From assembly GCA_049514555.1 (NCBI GenBank), contig JBEKUY010000003.1, positions 1-64,000 of the forward strand: a stretch of 64,000 nt of DNA, in the 5' to 3' direction. The notes under the pieces were generated by a model. The model saw only the letters and a list, made by a program, of their open reading frames with translations, made no database searches and had not been told where the DNA came from. Shown here piece after piece: positions 1-7,656 of this stretch. The translations under genes and the position numbers were made by a program. Origin of the DNA: JBEKUY01 sp049514555 (GTDB lineage Bacteria > Acidobacteriota > Terriglobia > Acidiferrales > UBA7541). Positions within the stretch are counted from its first letter, which is position 1, and every line of letters starts with the position of its first letter.

Positions 1-2
1 TC

Positions 3-215
3 ACCGGGTACCGGCCGCAGTTTTATTTTCGGACGACGGACGTGACCGGGGACGTGAAGCTGCCGGCGGGAGTGGAGATGGTGATGCCGGGAGACAATAT
101 TTCGGCGGAGATCAGCTTGATCACGCCAGTGGCGCTGGAGAAGGGGCTGCGGTTCGCCATCCGCGAGGGTGGCCACACCGTCGGCGCCGGCGCCGTCACC
201 GACATCATCGAGTAA
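3..215 (+). CDS. tuf: Elongation factor Tu, C-terminal part (5' end outside window)
   Basis: This is the last 70 codons of EF-Tu, the GTPase that delivers aminoacyl-tRNA to the ribosome. Only the C-terminal beta-barrel (domain 3) is present. It shows the typical TGYRPQFYFRTTDVTG stretch, then GDNISAEISLITPVALEKG, and the family ending FAIREGGHTVGAGAVTDIIE before TAA. The gene enters from the left edge, so its start and GTPase domain cannot be seen. Its stop lies 4 nt before the rpsJ ATG, the classical str-S10 junction. Confidence 0.97.
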   Translation, partial: TGYRPQFYFRTTDVTGDVKLPAGVEMVMPGDNISAEISLITPVALEKGLRFAIREGGHTVGAGAVTDIIE

Positions 216-219
216 TCGA

Positions 220-555
220 ATGCACAACGGAGAAAAAATTCGCATCCGCTTGAAGGCTTACGACCACCGGATTCTCGACCAGTCGACGCGCGAAATCGTC
301 GAGACCGCGAAACGCACCGGCGCCGAAGTGGCCGGGCCGATACCGCTGCCCACGACGATCAACCGCTGGACGGTACTGCGTTCGCCGCACGTGGACAAGA
401 AATCGCGTGAGCAGTTCGAGATGCGCACGCACAAGCGGCTGATCGACATTCTCGAGCCCACGCCGGATACGGTGGACGCTCTGATGAAGCTCGATCTTCC
501 GCCGGGCGTGGATGTGGAGATCAAGGCCTTCGGGCGGGAGCACGCCACCAAGTAA
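220..555 (+). CDS. rpsJ: 30S ribosomal protein S10 (uS10)
   Basis: uS10 is a small-subunit head protein that also acts in NusB/NusG-dependent antitermination. The 111-residue product opens with MHNGEKIRIRLKAYDHRILD and carries the family segments GPIPLPTTINRWTVLRSPHV and KSREQFEMRTHKRLIDI. The ATG at 220 was chosen over an in-frame upstream ATG inside tuf because homology begins here and it follows the tuf stop by 4 nt. It opens the S10 operon and is slightly longer than the usual 102-105 residues because of a short C-terminal tail. Confidence 0.97.
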   Translation: MHNGEKIRIRLKAYDHRILDQSTREIVETAKRTGAEVAGPIPLPTTINRWTVLRSPHVDKKSREQFEMRTHKRLIDILEPTPDTVDALMKLDLPPGVDVEIKAFGREHATK

Positions 556-579
556 TCGAGGACCGTGAGGAAAGGTCGA

Positions 580-1221
580 ATGGCTGTCAACGGAATTATC
601 GGGATCAAGCTGGGGATGACCCAGGTGTTTGCCGACGATGGCACGCTCGTGCCGTGCACCGTGCTGCAGGCGGGCCCGTGCGTGGTGGTCGAGCGGCGGA
701 CGAAGAATCGGGACGGCTACGATGCGGTGCAGTTGGGGCTGGTGGAGTTCGTCAAGCCGCAGCGCGTCAATAAGGCCATGACCGGCCATTACAAGAAGGC
801 CGGCGTGGCGCCGATGCGCGTGCTGCGCGAGGTGCGGATTGAGGAGTCGGCCGACGAAACCAAAGTCGGCGACCGCGTGCTGGTGGATCGCTTCACCCCG
901 GGTGAAATCGTGGACGTGACCGGCGTAAGCAAGGGCAAAGGGTTCGCCGGCGGCGTGAAGCGCTGGCATTACCGGGGGGGCGACGCAACGCACGGTTCGA
1001 TGTTCCACCGCGCGCCCGGAGGCATCGGCGGGAGCTCGTTTCCGTCGCGCGTTTGGAAAAATCAGCATTTCCCCGGCCATCTTGGACATGCGCGGGTCAC
1101 GACGAAGAACCTGAAAGTTGTCAAAGTGGACGCGGACGAGAATCTGCTGCTCGTGCGCGGCTCGGTGCCGGGGCCCAGCGGGTCGTACATGATGATTCAC
1201 AAGGCGAAGCCAGCCAAGTAA
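580..1221 (+). CDS. rplC: 50S ribosomal protein L3 (uL3)
   Basis: uL3 is an early-assembly 23S rRNA-binding protein near the peptidyl-transferase centre. The 213-residue protein begins MAVNGIIGIKLGMTQVF and contains the signature run around DVTGVSKGKGFAGGVKRW and the loop GSMFHRAPGGIGGSSFPSRV. An in-frame GTG at 565 is possible, but the ATG at 580 sits behind a purine-rich GAGGAAAGG site and gives the normal uL3 N-terminus. It is followed 22 nt later by rplD. Confidence 0.97.
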   Translation: MAVNGIIGIKLGMTQVFADDGTLVPCTVLQAGPCVVVERRTKNRDGYDAVQLGLVEFVKPQRVNKAMTGHYKKAGVAPMRVLREVRIEESADETKVGDRVLVDRFTPGEIVDVTGVSKGKGFAGGVKRWHYRGGDATHGSMFHRAPGGIGGSSFPSRVWKNQHFPGHLGHARVTTKNLKVVKVDADENLLLVRGSVPGPSGSYMMIHKAKPAK

Positions 1222-1243
1222 ACGGATTCGAGGAAGAACAGCG

Positions 1244-2029
1244 ATGCCGGTTGTGGACGTGGTGAATCTGGAAGGCAAGAAGGTGGGTCAGGTGGATCTG
1301 GCCGACAGCGTCTTCGCGGCCAAGGTGAATCCTCATTTGCTGCACGAGGCCACGCGCTGGCACCTGGCCTCCGCGCGCGCCGGAACCCACAAGACCAAGG
1401 GCCGCAGTGAGGTTTCCGGCTCGGGCCGCAAGCTCTGGCGGCAGAAGGGCACTGGCCGCGCGCGTGTCGGCTCGGTGCGTTCGCCGATTTGGCGCAAGGG
1501 CGGCACCGTGCATGGCCCGCAGCCCCGCGATTACGGCTACCGCTTGCCGCGTAAGGTGCTTCTCGGCGCGCTGCGCTCAGCGCTTTCGGCGAAGCTGGCC
1601 GAGGAAAAGCTCACCGTTGTGGACGCGTGGACGCTCGAATCGCACAAGACCAAGACGCTGCGCCAAGCGTTGAGCAAGCTCGATGGCCAGACCAAGACGC
1701 TTTTACTCGTCGAAATGGGAGCGAACCGCAATCTCGAGCTGGCCAGCCGCAATCTCGAGGGAGTCAAGCTGGTCGAGCCGAAGGCGCTTGCGCCATACGA
1801 TCTGTTGCGGCATGACCGGCTGATCGTTTCGAAGGACGCAGCGACCAGGCTAGGCAACTCGCTGAATCCGGAGAAGCCTGCGGTCCCTGCGCAGCTCGTC
1901 GAGACCATTGCTCCGGCTCCCGCGGCGCCAAAGGCGGAAAAGCTTCCGGCGAAGAAGGCCGCCAAGCCTGCCGGGGCGGCCAAAGCCAAGGCGAAGAAGC
2001 CGGCCAAGTCATCGAAGGCCAAGGACTAA
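1244..2029 (+). CDS. rplD: 50S ribosomal protein L4 (uL4) with a long Lys/Ala-rich tail
   Basis: uL4 binds 23S rRNA, lines the exit tunnel and in some bacteria autoregulates the S10 operon. The 261-residue product has the uL4 core. The tunnel loop is visible as GSGRKLWRQKGTGRARVGS, followed by SPIWRKGGTVHGPQPRDYGY. After about residue 205 comes an unusual tail of about 55 residues rich in Ala, Lys and Pro (PAKKAAKPAG and similar). E. coli L4 is about 200 residues, so the tail is an addition. Spacing to rplW is only 3 nt, suggesting coupling. Confidence 0.96.
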   Translation: MPVVDVVNLEGKKVGQVDLADSVFAAKVNPHLLHEATRWHLASARAGTHKTKGRSEVSGSGRKLWRQKGTGRARVGSVRSPIWRKGGTVHGPQPRDYGYRLPRKVLLGALRSALSAKLAEEKLTVVDAWTLESHKTKTLRQALSKLDGQTKTLLLVEMGANRNLELASRNLEGVKLVEPKALAPYDLLRHDRLIVSKDAATRLGNSLNPEKPAVPAQLVETIAPAPAAPKAEKLPAKKAAKPAGAAKAKAKKPAKSSKAKD

Positions 2030-2032
2030 GCT

Positions 2033-2329
2033 ATGTTGAAGAGCGCCTATCACATCATTCGCCGGCCGATCATCACCGAGAAGGGTCTCGGAGTGAAAGA
2101 GACGCAGCACACGGTCGTTTTCGAGGTCGCGGCCGCAGCCACGAAGACCGAGATCAAAGAGGCGGTACAGCGAATCTTCAAGGTGAAGGTCGAAGGTGTG
2201 CGCACCGCAATCTTCCACGGGAAGTTGCGCCGCCGCGGCCGGTATGAAGGGCACCGTCGGGACTGGAAGAAAGCGTACGTGAAACTCGCAGCGGGCGAGA
2301 AGATGATCGAGTACGCCGAGAACCTGTAA
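2033..2329 (+). CDS. rplW: 50S ribosomal protein L23 (uL23)
   Basis: uL23 sits at the tunnel exit and docks trigger factor and SRP. The 98-residue protein has the typical start around YHIIRRPIITEKG and the central motif VFEVAAAATKTEIKEAVQRI. The C-terminal part includes GKLRRRGRYEGHRRDWKKAYV, matching the bacterial L23 RNA-binding loop. It starts 3 nt after rplD stops. Confidence 0.96.
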   Translation: MLKSAYHIIRRPIITEKGLGVKETQHTVVFEVAAAATKTEIKEAVQRIFKVKVEGVRTAIFHGKLRRRGRYEGHRRDWKKAYVKLAAGEKMIEYAENL

Positions 2330-2386
2330 GGAGTTTTCCCGCGTGCGAAACACCGCGCGCGGGCTGCTGGAAGGCAAGAGGCGACC

Positions 2387-3211
2387 ATGGGACTGAAGAG
2401 CTTTAATCCGTACACGGCCTCGAGACGGTTCATCACCGTCCTCGACAAGAGTGAAATCACCAAGGACCGCCCGGAAAAGTCGCTCCTCGAACCAAAGAAG
2501 CGCTCGGGCGGGAGGAACAGCCACGGCGAAATCAGCATGTGGCATCGCGGCGGCGGGCACAAGCAGCAGTACCGTGCCGTAGATTTCCGCCGGGACAAGA
2601 ACAAAATTCCGGCCAAGGTCGCGGCCATTGAATACGATCCGAACCGCTCGGCGCTGCTGGCGCTCCTGCACTACGCCGATGGTGAGAAGCGCTACATCCT
2701 GCATCCTGTGGGACTCGAAGTCGGCATGACCGTGCAGACCGGCGAGGGCGCAGATATTCTTCCGGGTAACGCGATGCCCATAAGGTTCATCCCGCCCGGA
2801 ACGATGGTGCACAACCTGGAACTCCAGCCAGGCCGTGGCGGGCAGGTGGTTCGCTCGGCGGGCGGCTCCGCGCAGTTGCTCAGCAAGGAAGGCGAAGTGG
2901 CGCTGGTGAAACTGCCCTCGGGCGAGGTTCGAAAGTTCTCGGTGGCCTGCATGGCCACGGTCGGCCAGGTCGGCAACCTGGACCACGAGAATGAGACCTT
3001 CGGCAAGGCGGGGCGAACGCGCTGGCGCGGGATTCGTCCAACGGTTCGCGGCGTGGCGATGAATCCGGTGGATCATCCGCACGGCGGCGGCGAGGGCCGC
3101 GTGAAGGGCAACCACCCGCAGACGCCCTGGGGCACTTCGACGCTTGGAAAGAAGACCCGGCACAAACGGCGGAGCGACCGGCAGATCGTGGAACGGCGCA
3201 AGAAGGGGTAG
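2387..3211 (+). CDS. rplB: 50S ribosomal protein L2 (uL2)
   Basis: uL2 is a primary 23S rRNA-binding protein needed for subunit joining and peptidyl-transferase assembly. The 274-residue product has normal length. It shows the KSFNPYTASRRF N-terminus, the GRNSHGEISMWHRGGGHK loop, the SH3-like barrel, and the invariant C-terminal segment RGVAMNPVDHPHGGGEGR containing the functionally important histidine. A 57-nt gap precedes it and 30 nt separate its stop from the extra ORF at 3242. Confidence 0.98.
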   Translation: MGLKSFNPYTASRRFITVLDKSEITKDRPEKSLLEPKKRSGGRNSHGEISMWHRGGGHKQQYRAVDFRRDKNKIPAKVAAIEYDPNRSALLALLHYADGEKRYILHPVGLEVGMTVQTGEGADILPGNAMPIRFIPPGTMVHNLELQPGRGGQVVRSAGGSAQLLSKEGEVALVKLPSGEVRKFSVACMATVGQVGNLDHENETFGKAGRTRWRGIRPTVRGVAMNPVDHPHGGGEGRVKGNHPQTPWGTSTLGKKTRHKRRSDRQIVERRKKG

Positions 3212-3241
3212 TGGGGAAATCGCGAAAGCGAGAGTGAACCC

Positions 3242-3544
3242 ATGACAGCGACAAGAACAACTCGGACGGTCCCGCGGCGCGCGTCGCACGCGGCAAAACG
3301 CATCACCGCGCAGCGCGTGGCGGCACGGCCTACGGCGAAGGCGGTCGCGGCCGCGCCGGAGATGGTGCTGTACCGGCTGTGCAAACCGGGCTGGGCCGTG
3401 ATTGTGGAGAGGTCGGCGAACGCGCAAGGCACGCGGTTTGTCTGCCCGTTTTGCCCGCTTTCCCACCGCGTGCCTGGACCGGTGCGGGGTTTCAAGAAGC
3501 TGCGGCGCGCGCAGTGGAGCAGGCTGCGCCGCGTGGAGGAGTAA
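3242..3544 (+). CDS. Unrecognised small basic protein inside the S10 operon
   Basis: I do not recognise this 100-residue ORF. It lies exactly between rplB and rpsS, where these genes are normally adjacent. It is co-oriented, with a purine-rich stretch (GCGAGAGTGAA) before the ATG, and stops 7 nt before rpsS. The protein is strongly basic. Its first 40 residues are Arg/Ala/Thr-rich and look disordered. Then comes MVLYRLCKPGWAVIVERS, a CPFCPLSH motif (Cys68, Cys71, His75, with Cys47 upstream) that could bind a metal, and a basic tail FKKLRRAQWSRLRRVEE. Codon third positions are G/C-rich as in neighbouring genes. A ribosome-associated role is inferred from position and charge only. Confidence 0.7.
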   Translation: MTATRTTRTVPRRASHAAKRITAQRVAARPTAKAVAAAPEMVLYRLCKPGWAVIVERSANAQGTRFVCPFCPLSHRVPGPVRGFKKLRRAQWSRLRRVEE

Positions 3545-3551
3545 GGACGCA

Positions 3552-3920
3552 ATGCCACGTTCGCTCAAGAAGGGGCCGTTTGTGGATGGCCACCTGAAAG
3601 ACAAGATCGAGGCGCTGAATGCGCACAACGAGAAGAAGGTCGTGAAGACCTGGTCGCGGCGCTCCACGATCGTGCCGGACATGATCGGGCACACGATCGC
3701 GGTGCACAACGGGAAGAAGTTCATCCCGGTGTACGTAACCGAGCAAATGGTGGGGCACAAGTTCGGGGAATTCGCGCCGACTCGCACGTTCAAAGGACAC
3801 GCGGTGAAGGCGGCGCTTGAGAAGGCGGCGGGTTTGGTTCCGGGGGGGGGCGCGGCCCCGGCGGCGGGCGCAACCCCGACGGGAGGCGGCGCGGCAGCAC
3901 CACCGGCGCCGAAGGCATAG
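3552..3920 (+). CDS. rpsS: 30S ribosomal protein S19 (uS19) with Gly/Ala/Pro tail
   Basis: uS19 is a head protein that contacts tRNA and bridges to the 50S subunit. The 122-residue product begins MPRSLKKGPFVDGHLKDKI and carries the family segments TWSRRSTIVPDMIGHTIAVHNG and GHKFGEFAPTRTFKGH (each shown only in part). The core ends near residue 90. About 30 extra residues rich in Gly, Ala and Pro follow. The tail is encoded across a run of nine G at about 3842-3850, where a slip would change the C-terminus. Confidence 0.96.
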   Translation: MPRSLKKGPFVDGHLKDKIEALNAHNEKKVVKTWSRRSTIVPDMIGHTIAVHNGKKFIPVYVTEQMVGHKFGEFAPTRTFKGHAVKAALEKAAGLVPGGGAAPAAGATPTGGGAAAPPAPKA

Positions 3921-3924
3921 AGTC

Positions 3925-4434
3925 ATGGCGGAGATCCAGACAACGACATCGGCAATTGCGGCGCGCGCGGTGGCGAAGCACGTGCGGCTGTCGCCGCAGA
4001 AGGTACGGCTGGTGGTGGATCTGATCCGCGGGCAGCGCGCCGAAGATGCGCTGCAGATTCTGCGCTACACACAGAAGCGCGCCGCGCGGCACATCGAAAA
4101 ACTGCTCCGTAGCGCTATTTCCAATGCCGAGCGCAAAGCCGAAGACGCCAGCGCCCCGCTCGATGTGGACCAGTTGTACGTTTCGGAATGCTTCGTGAAC
4201 GAAGGGCCGCGCTGGAAGCGGATGCGTCCGGCGCCGATGGGGCGCGGGTTCCGCTACCAGAAGCGCACGAGCCACATTCATGTGGCCGTGGCCGAGCACC
4301 ACGTTGCGGCTCAGGAACGCGTGGCTGCCGCCGCCGCCGAAGCGCAGGCGCAGAAGGGCGTCCGCGGGAAACTCCGCCAGGCACGCAAGGCCCTCGTCGG
4401 CAAACCAGCGCCGAAGAAGGGCAAGAAGAGGTAG
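3925..4434 (+). CDS. rplV: 50S ribosomal protein L22 (uL22), C-terminally extended
   Basis: uL22 lines the exit tunnel through its beta-hairpin. The 169-residue product contains AKHVRLSPQKVRLVVDLIRG and the hairpin region GPRWKRMRPAPMGRGFRYQK followed by RTSHIHVAVAE. The uL22 core is about 110 residues, so roughly 50 additional residues form an Ala/Lys-rich helical-looking tail ending APKKGKKR. The ATG at 3925 lies 4 nt after rpsS and gives the proper N-terminus. Upstream in-frame ATGs fall inside rpsS. Confidence 0.95.
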   Translation: MAEIQTTTSAIAARAVAKHVRLSPQKVRLVVDLIRGQRAEDALQILRYTQKRAARHIEKLLRSAISNAERKAEDASAPLDVDQLYVSECFVNEGPRWKRMRPAPMGRGFRYQKRTSHIHVAVAEHHVAAQERVAAAAAEAQAQKGVRGKLRQARKALVGKPAPKKGKKR

Positions 4435-4444
4435 GAGGCCGACT

Positions 4445-5104
4445 TTGGGTCAAAAGACGCACCCGTACGGATTCCGGCTGGGCTACAACAAGCCGTGGAA
4501 GTCACGCTGGTACGCCGACCGCGACTACGCCAACCTGCTGCATGAGGACGTCAAGCTGCGGCGCGAGTTGAAGGAAAGGCTCAAGGCCGCCGGAGTCAGC
4601 TCGATCGACATTGAACGCGCCGCGAACAAACTGCTGGTGCGCATTTACACCGCGCGGCCGGGAATCATCATCGGGCGCAAGGGCGCCGAGATCGACAAGC
4701 TGAAGAACGAAGTGCAGAAGCGCACGCGGCGCGAAGTGCACATCGACATCCAGGAAGTGCATCGTCCGGAACTGGACGCCCAACTCGTTTCCGAATCGAT
4801 TGCGCTCCAGCTCGAAAAGCGCGTGGCCTTCCGCCGAGCGATGCGCAAGGCGGTGGACTCAGCGCTGCGCTTCGGGTGCAAGGGAATCAAGGTGCGCGTG
4901 GCGGGCCGGCTGAACGGCGCCGAAATCGCGCGTAAAGAGTGGTACCTGCAGGGGCGGCTGCCGCTGCAGACCTTGCGCGCGGACATCGATTTCGGGTTTG
5001 CGCAGGCCTACACGACCTACGGCGTGATCGGCGTGAAATGCTGGATTTATCAGGGCGAGAACATCCCGAGGCGCGGCGGTCAGGAGCAGGCCGCCACGGT
5101 TTGA
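4445..5104 (+). CDS. rpsC: 30S ribosomal protein S3 (uS3), TTG start
   Basis: uS3 lies at the mRNA entry channel and contributes to helicase activity. The 219-residue protein starts (M)GQKTHPYGFRLGYNK, as in other bacterial S3. It has the KH-domain motif RPGIIIGRKGAEIDKL and the C-terminal domain with KGIKVRVAGRLNGAEIARKE. The start is a TTG at 4445 preceded 6 nt earlier by a perfect AGGAGG (4433-4438) that overlaps the rplV stop. Longer in-frame readings into rplV are not supported by homology. Confidence 0.96.
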   Translation: MGQKTHPYGFRLGYNKPWKSRWYADRDYANLLHEDVKLRRELKERLKAAGVSSIDIERAANKLLVRIYTARPGIIIGRKGAEIDKLKNEVQKRTRREVHIDIQEVHRPELDAQLVSESIALQLEKRVAFRRAMRKAVDSALRFGCKGIKVRVAGRLNGAEIARKEWYLQGRLPLQTLRADIDFGFAQAYTTYGVIGVKCWIYQGENIPRRGGQEQAATV

Positions 5105-5135
5105 GGCGCGCAAACGAGGATACGGGTAAGCAACT

Positions 5136-5552
5136 ATGTTGATGCCGAAAAAAGTGAAGTACCGCAAGCAGCAGCGCGGGCGCCGCAGGGGTAAGGCGTG
5201 GCGCGGCGGCAAGCTCTCCTTCGGCGAGTACGGCCTGAAGGCGCTCGAACCGGCCTGGATCACCGACCGGCAGATCGAAGCCTGCCGCGTGGCGATCACG
5301 CGGTTCATCAAGCGCGGCGGCAAGCTCTGGATCCGGGTCTTTCCGGACAAGCCGTTTACCAAGAAGCCGGCGGAAACCCGCATGGGCAAAGGCAAGGGCG
5401 CGCCGGAGCGCTGGGTGGCGGTGGTCAAGCCGGGCCGGGTGATGTTCGAGATGGCCGGCGTGGACGAAACGACGGCGCATGAAGCGCTGGACCTCGCCGC
5501 GCGCAAGCTGCCCATCGGCACGAAATTCGTCACCCGCGCGGGAGGACTGTAA
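5136..5552 (+). CDS. rplP: 50S ribosomal protein L16 (uL16)
   Basis: uL16 organises the A-site region of the 50S subunit. The 138-residue product has MLMPKKVKYRKQQRG at the start, matching the MLxPKR..KYRK N-terminus of the family. This supports ATG 5136 over ATG 5142. The segment around GGKLWIRVFPDKPFTKKPAE and MGKGKGAPERWVAVVKPG, with the universally conserved RMGKGKG-like loop, is present. Confidence 0.97.
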   Translation: MLMPKKVKYRKQQRGRRRGKAWRGGKLSFGEYGLKALEPAWITDRQIEACRVAITRFIKRGGKLWIRVFPDKPFTKKPAETRMGKGKGAPERWVAVVKPGRVMFEMAGVDETTAHEALDLAARKLPIGTKFVTRAGGL

Positions 5553-5554
5553 AG

Positions 5555-5758
5555 ATGCCGCGGCGCATTGAAAAACTACGCGATGCGGATCCGAAGGAGC
5601 TCGAGGTGCAGCAGAAGGAACTGGCCGAGCAGATCTTTCGGCTGCGGTTCCAGCTTTCCACCGGCCAGGCTGAGGCGGTGAAGCGTCTGCGCGAGGCAAA
5701 GAAGGACTTGGCGCGGATCAAGACGCTGTTGCGGGAGCGGGAGCTGAGGAAATCGTGA
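5555..5758 (+). CDS. rpmC: 50S ribosomal protein L29 (uL29)
   Basis: uL29 is a small helical-hairpin protein next to uL23 at the tunnel exit. The 67-residue product is of normal size, with the two expected helices. The second contains the family pattern LRFQLSTGQAEAVKRLREAK, followed by KDLARIKTLLRERE. It begins 2 nt after rplP and its TGA overlaps the rpsQ ATG by 1 nt (TGATG), indicating translational coupling. Confidence 0.95.
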   Translation: MPRRIEKLRDADPKELEVQQKELAEQIFRLRFQLSTGQAEAVKRLREAKKDLARIKTLLRERELRKS

Positions 5759-6048
5759 TGACCACCGAGACACAAGCAACGGCGCCGGCGCGGCACGCGC
5801 GGCAAGAGCTGGTCGGGAAAGTGACCAGCGCGCGGATGGAGAAGACGATTGTGGTCGAGGTGACGCGCCTGAGGCAGCACGGGAAGTACCGCCGTGTGGT
5901 ACGCATCTCGAAGAAGTTTTACGCGCACGACGAGCAGCGCGAGGCGCGGCCGGGCGATACGGTGCGCATCGTCGGGACCAGGCCGCTCTCGAAGCTGAAG
6001 CGCTGGCGGCTCAAGGAAGTACTGGCGCGCAGCACGTCGGCGGAATGA
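5758..6048 (+). CDS. rpsQ: 30S ribosomal protein S17 (uS17)
   Basis: uS17 is a primary 16S rRNA-binding OB-fold protein. The 96-residue product contains GKVTSARMEKTIVVEVTRL, the RRVVRISKKFYAHDE strand-loop region and GDTVRIVGTRPLSKLKRWRL, all typical. An in-frame GTG at 5755 sits one codon upstream. The ATG at 5758 is preferred because it forms a TGATG junction with rpmC. Confidence 0.95.
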   Translation: MTTETQATAPARHARQELVGKVTSARMEKTIVVEVTRLRQHGKYRRVVRISKKFYAHDEQREARPGDTVRIVGTRPLSKLKRWRLKEVLARSTSAE

Positions 6049-6070
6049 AGCGGGACAGGGGAGCCGAGCA

Positions 6071-6439
6071 ATGATTCAGATGCGGACTTGGCTGACGGTG
6101 GCCGACAATTCCGGCGCCCGGCGCCTGATGTGCATCCTGCCGGTGGGCGGCGACGCGGGACTGAAGGCCGGCCTGGGAGACATTGTGACGGCCTCGGTGA
6201 AGGAAGCGACGCCCGAGAGCCCCATCAAAAAAGGAAACGTCGTGCGCGCGGTGATCGTGCGGATGCGGAAAGAGCAGCGGCGGAGGGACGGAACCTACAT
6301 CCGCTTCGACGACAACGCCGCGGTCCTCATCAACGACGCCGGCGAGCCGGTGGGGACGCGCGTTTTCGGTCCGGTGGCGCGAGAGCTGCGCGACAAGAAA
6401 TTTTCGAAAATCATTTCGCTGGCGCCGGAGGTCTGGTAG
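6071..6439 (+). CDS. rplN: 50S ribosomal protein L14 (uL14)
   Basis: uL14 binds 23S rRNA and forms an intersubunit bridge. The 122-residue length is exact for the family. It opens MIQMRTWLTVADNSGARRLM (normally MIQ.T.L.VADNSGAR) and carries DIVTASVKEATPESPIKKGN and GTRVFGPVARELRDKKFSKI before the usual SLAPEVW ending. Three nt separate it from rplX. Confidence 0.98.
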   Translation: MIQMRTWLTVADNSGARRLMCILPVGGDAGLKAGLGDIVTASVKEATPESPIKKGNVVRAVIVRMRKEQRRRDGTYIRFDDNAAVLINDAGEPVGTRVFGPVARELRDKKFSKIISLAPEVW

Positions 6440-6442
6440 GCG

Positions 6443-6790
6443 ATGGAACACGAGCGGGCAGAGCGCTTCCATGCGAGCATTCGTCGCGGCGACCAGGTCA
6501 AGGTGATGGCCGGGCGCGACCGCGGCAAGACGGGCCGCGTGCTCTCGATTAACCCGTCGAAGAATACTGTTGTCGTCGAGCACGCCAACATCGTCAAGCG
6601 GCATACGCGGCCGAACCCGGGGAAGAATATCAAGGGCGGGATCGTCGAAAAAGAAGGGCCGATGTCGGTTTCGAACGTGATGTTGCTGTGCCCTTCGTGC
6701 CACAAGCACGCCCGGGTGGCTCATGTGGCGCTGCCCGACGGCACCAAGGTGCGCTCGTGCCGCCGCTGCGGCGCGACGCTCGATACCTGA
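6443..6790 (+). CDS. rplX: 50S ribosomal protein L24 (uL24), zinc-motif form
   Basis: uL24 nucleates 50S assembly. The 115-residue product carries the KOW motif as RRGDQVKVMAGRDRGKTGRV and the segment VKRHTRPNPGKNIKGGIVEKE. Its C-terminal part has CPSC and CRRC pairs (in MLLCPSCHKHARV and RSCRRCGATLDT), as in the zinc-binding form of L24. The first residues (MEHERAERFHA) are a short extension before the KOW region. Confidence 0.95.
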   Translation: MEHERAERFHASIRRGDQVKVMAGRDRGKTGRVLSINPSKNTVVVEHANIVKRHTRPNPGKNIKGGIVEKEGPMSVSNVMLLCPSCHKHARVAHVALPDGTKVRSCRRCGATLDT

Positions 6791-6822
6791 GCGGGAAGGA
6801 AGAGGACGAGGCGACTGGAAAC

Positions 6823-7365
6823 ATGATCAGCCGATTGCAAGATCGTTACCGGAAAGAAACCGTGCCGGCGCTCATGAAGCGCTTCGGCTGGAAGAACCCC
6901 ATGGCGGTGCCGAAGCTCAAGAAGATCACCGTGAATATCGGGCTCGGCGAAGCCAGCCAGAACATCAAGCTGCTCGATGCCGCCACCGTCGAGCTCGGGC
7001 AGATCACCGGGCAGAAGGCCATGATCACGCGGGCGAAGAAGTCCATTGCGAATTTCAAGATCCGCAAGGGCATGCCGATCGGCTGCTGCGTCACGCTGCG
7101 CGGCGACCGCATGTTCGAGTTTCTCGACCGGCTGTGCAACGTGGTGCTGCCGCGCGTCCGGGATTTCAAGGGGTTGCCGGCCAGCGCCTTCGACGGCCGG
7201 GGCAACTACACCCTCGGGCTGAAGGATCAGCTCGTGTTTCCGGAGATCGACTACACCCGCGTGGACAAGATCAAAGGCATGAACATCACGCTGACGACCA
7301 CGGCGAATAACGACGAAGAAGGCCGGGAGTTGTTGAAGCTTCTCGGCATGCCGCTGCGGAGCTAA
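6823..7365 (+). CDS. rplE: 50S ribosomal protein L5 (uL5)
   Basis: uL5 binds 5S rRNA and contacts P-site tRNA. The 180-residue protein has normal length. It starts MISRLQDRYRKETVPALMKR and shows PKLKKITVNIGLGEASQN, the IRKGMPIGCCVTLRGDRMFE loop, and GRGNYTLGLKDQLVFPEI. The ATG at 6823 is 32 nt after rplX. An in-frame ATG further upstream lies inside rplX and is not supported. Confidence 0.97.
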   Translation: MISRLQDRYRKETVPALMKRFGWKNPMAVPKLKKITVNIGLGEASQNIKLLDAATVELGQITGQKAMITRAKKSIANFKIRKGMPIGCCVTLRGDRMFEFLDRLCNVVLPRVRDFKGLPASAFDGRGNYTLGLKDQLVFPEIDYTRVDKIKGMNITLTTTANNDEEGRELLKLLGMPLRS

Positions 7366-7382
7366 GGGAGGAAGGGAACAGG

Positions 7383-7568
7383 ATGGCGCGTACCTGCAAG
7401 TTTGCGAAGATGCAGAAGAAGCCGAAATTCAAGTGCCGCGTGCGGAACCGCTGCCGAACCTGCGGCCGCGCCCGCGGCTACATCCGCAAGTTCCAGATGT
7501 GCCGCATCTGTTTCCGCGGCATGGCGCTGCGCGGCGAGATTCCCGGCGTGGTGAAGGCGAGCTGGTAG
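7383..7568 (+). CDS. rpsN: 30S ribosomal protein S14, type Z (uS14)
   Basis: This is the short zinc-binding form of uS14 (61 residues, typical length), a small-subunit head protein. The zinc site is visible as CRTCGRARG and CRICFRG (two CxxC pairs). The ending RGEIPGVVKASW matches the type Z consensus. It begins 17 nt after rplE and is followed by an 88-nt gap before rpsH. Confidence 0.97.
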   Translation: MARTCKFAKMQKKPKFKCRVRNRCRTCGRARGYIRKFQMCRICFRGMALRGEIPGVVKASW

Positions 7569-7656
7569 GATTGGTTTCCCGGACCCTGGAAGGTTCGGTG
7601 AGAAGAGCAAGGAGCAAGATCAGGAAGGTTTTTGAAACGACAAGCGTGGAGAAATA

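Noticed and set aside
2009..3793. 594-codon open frame on the minus strand across rplW-rplB-rpsS
   Set aside because: It lies fully antisense to well-identified ribosomal protein genes. Long antisense frames are expected in GC-rich genes, and its translation is low-complexity Arg/Pro/His-rich without any recognisable domain.
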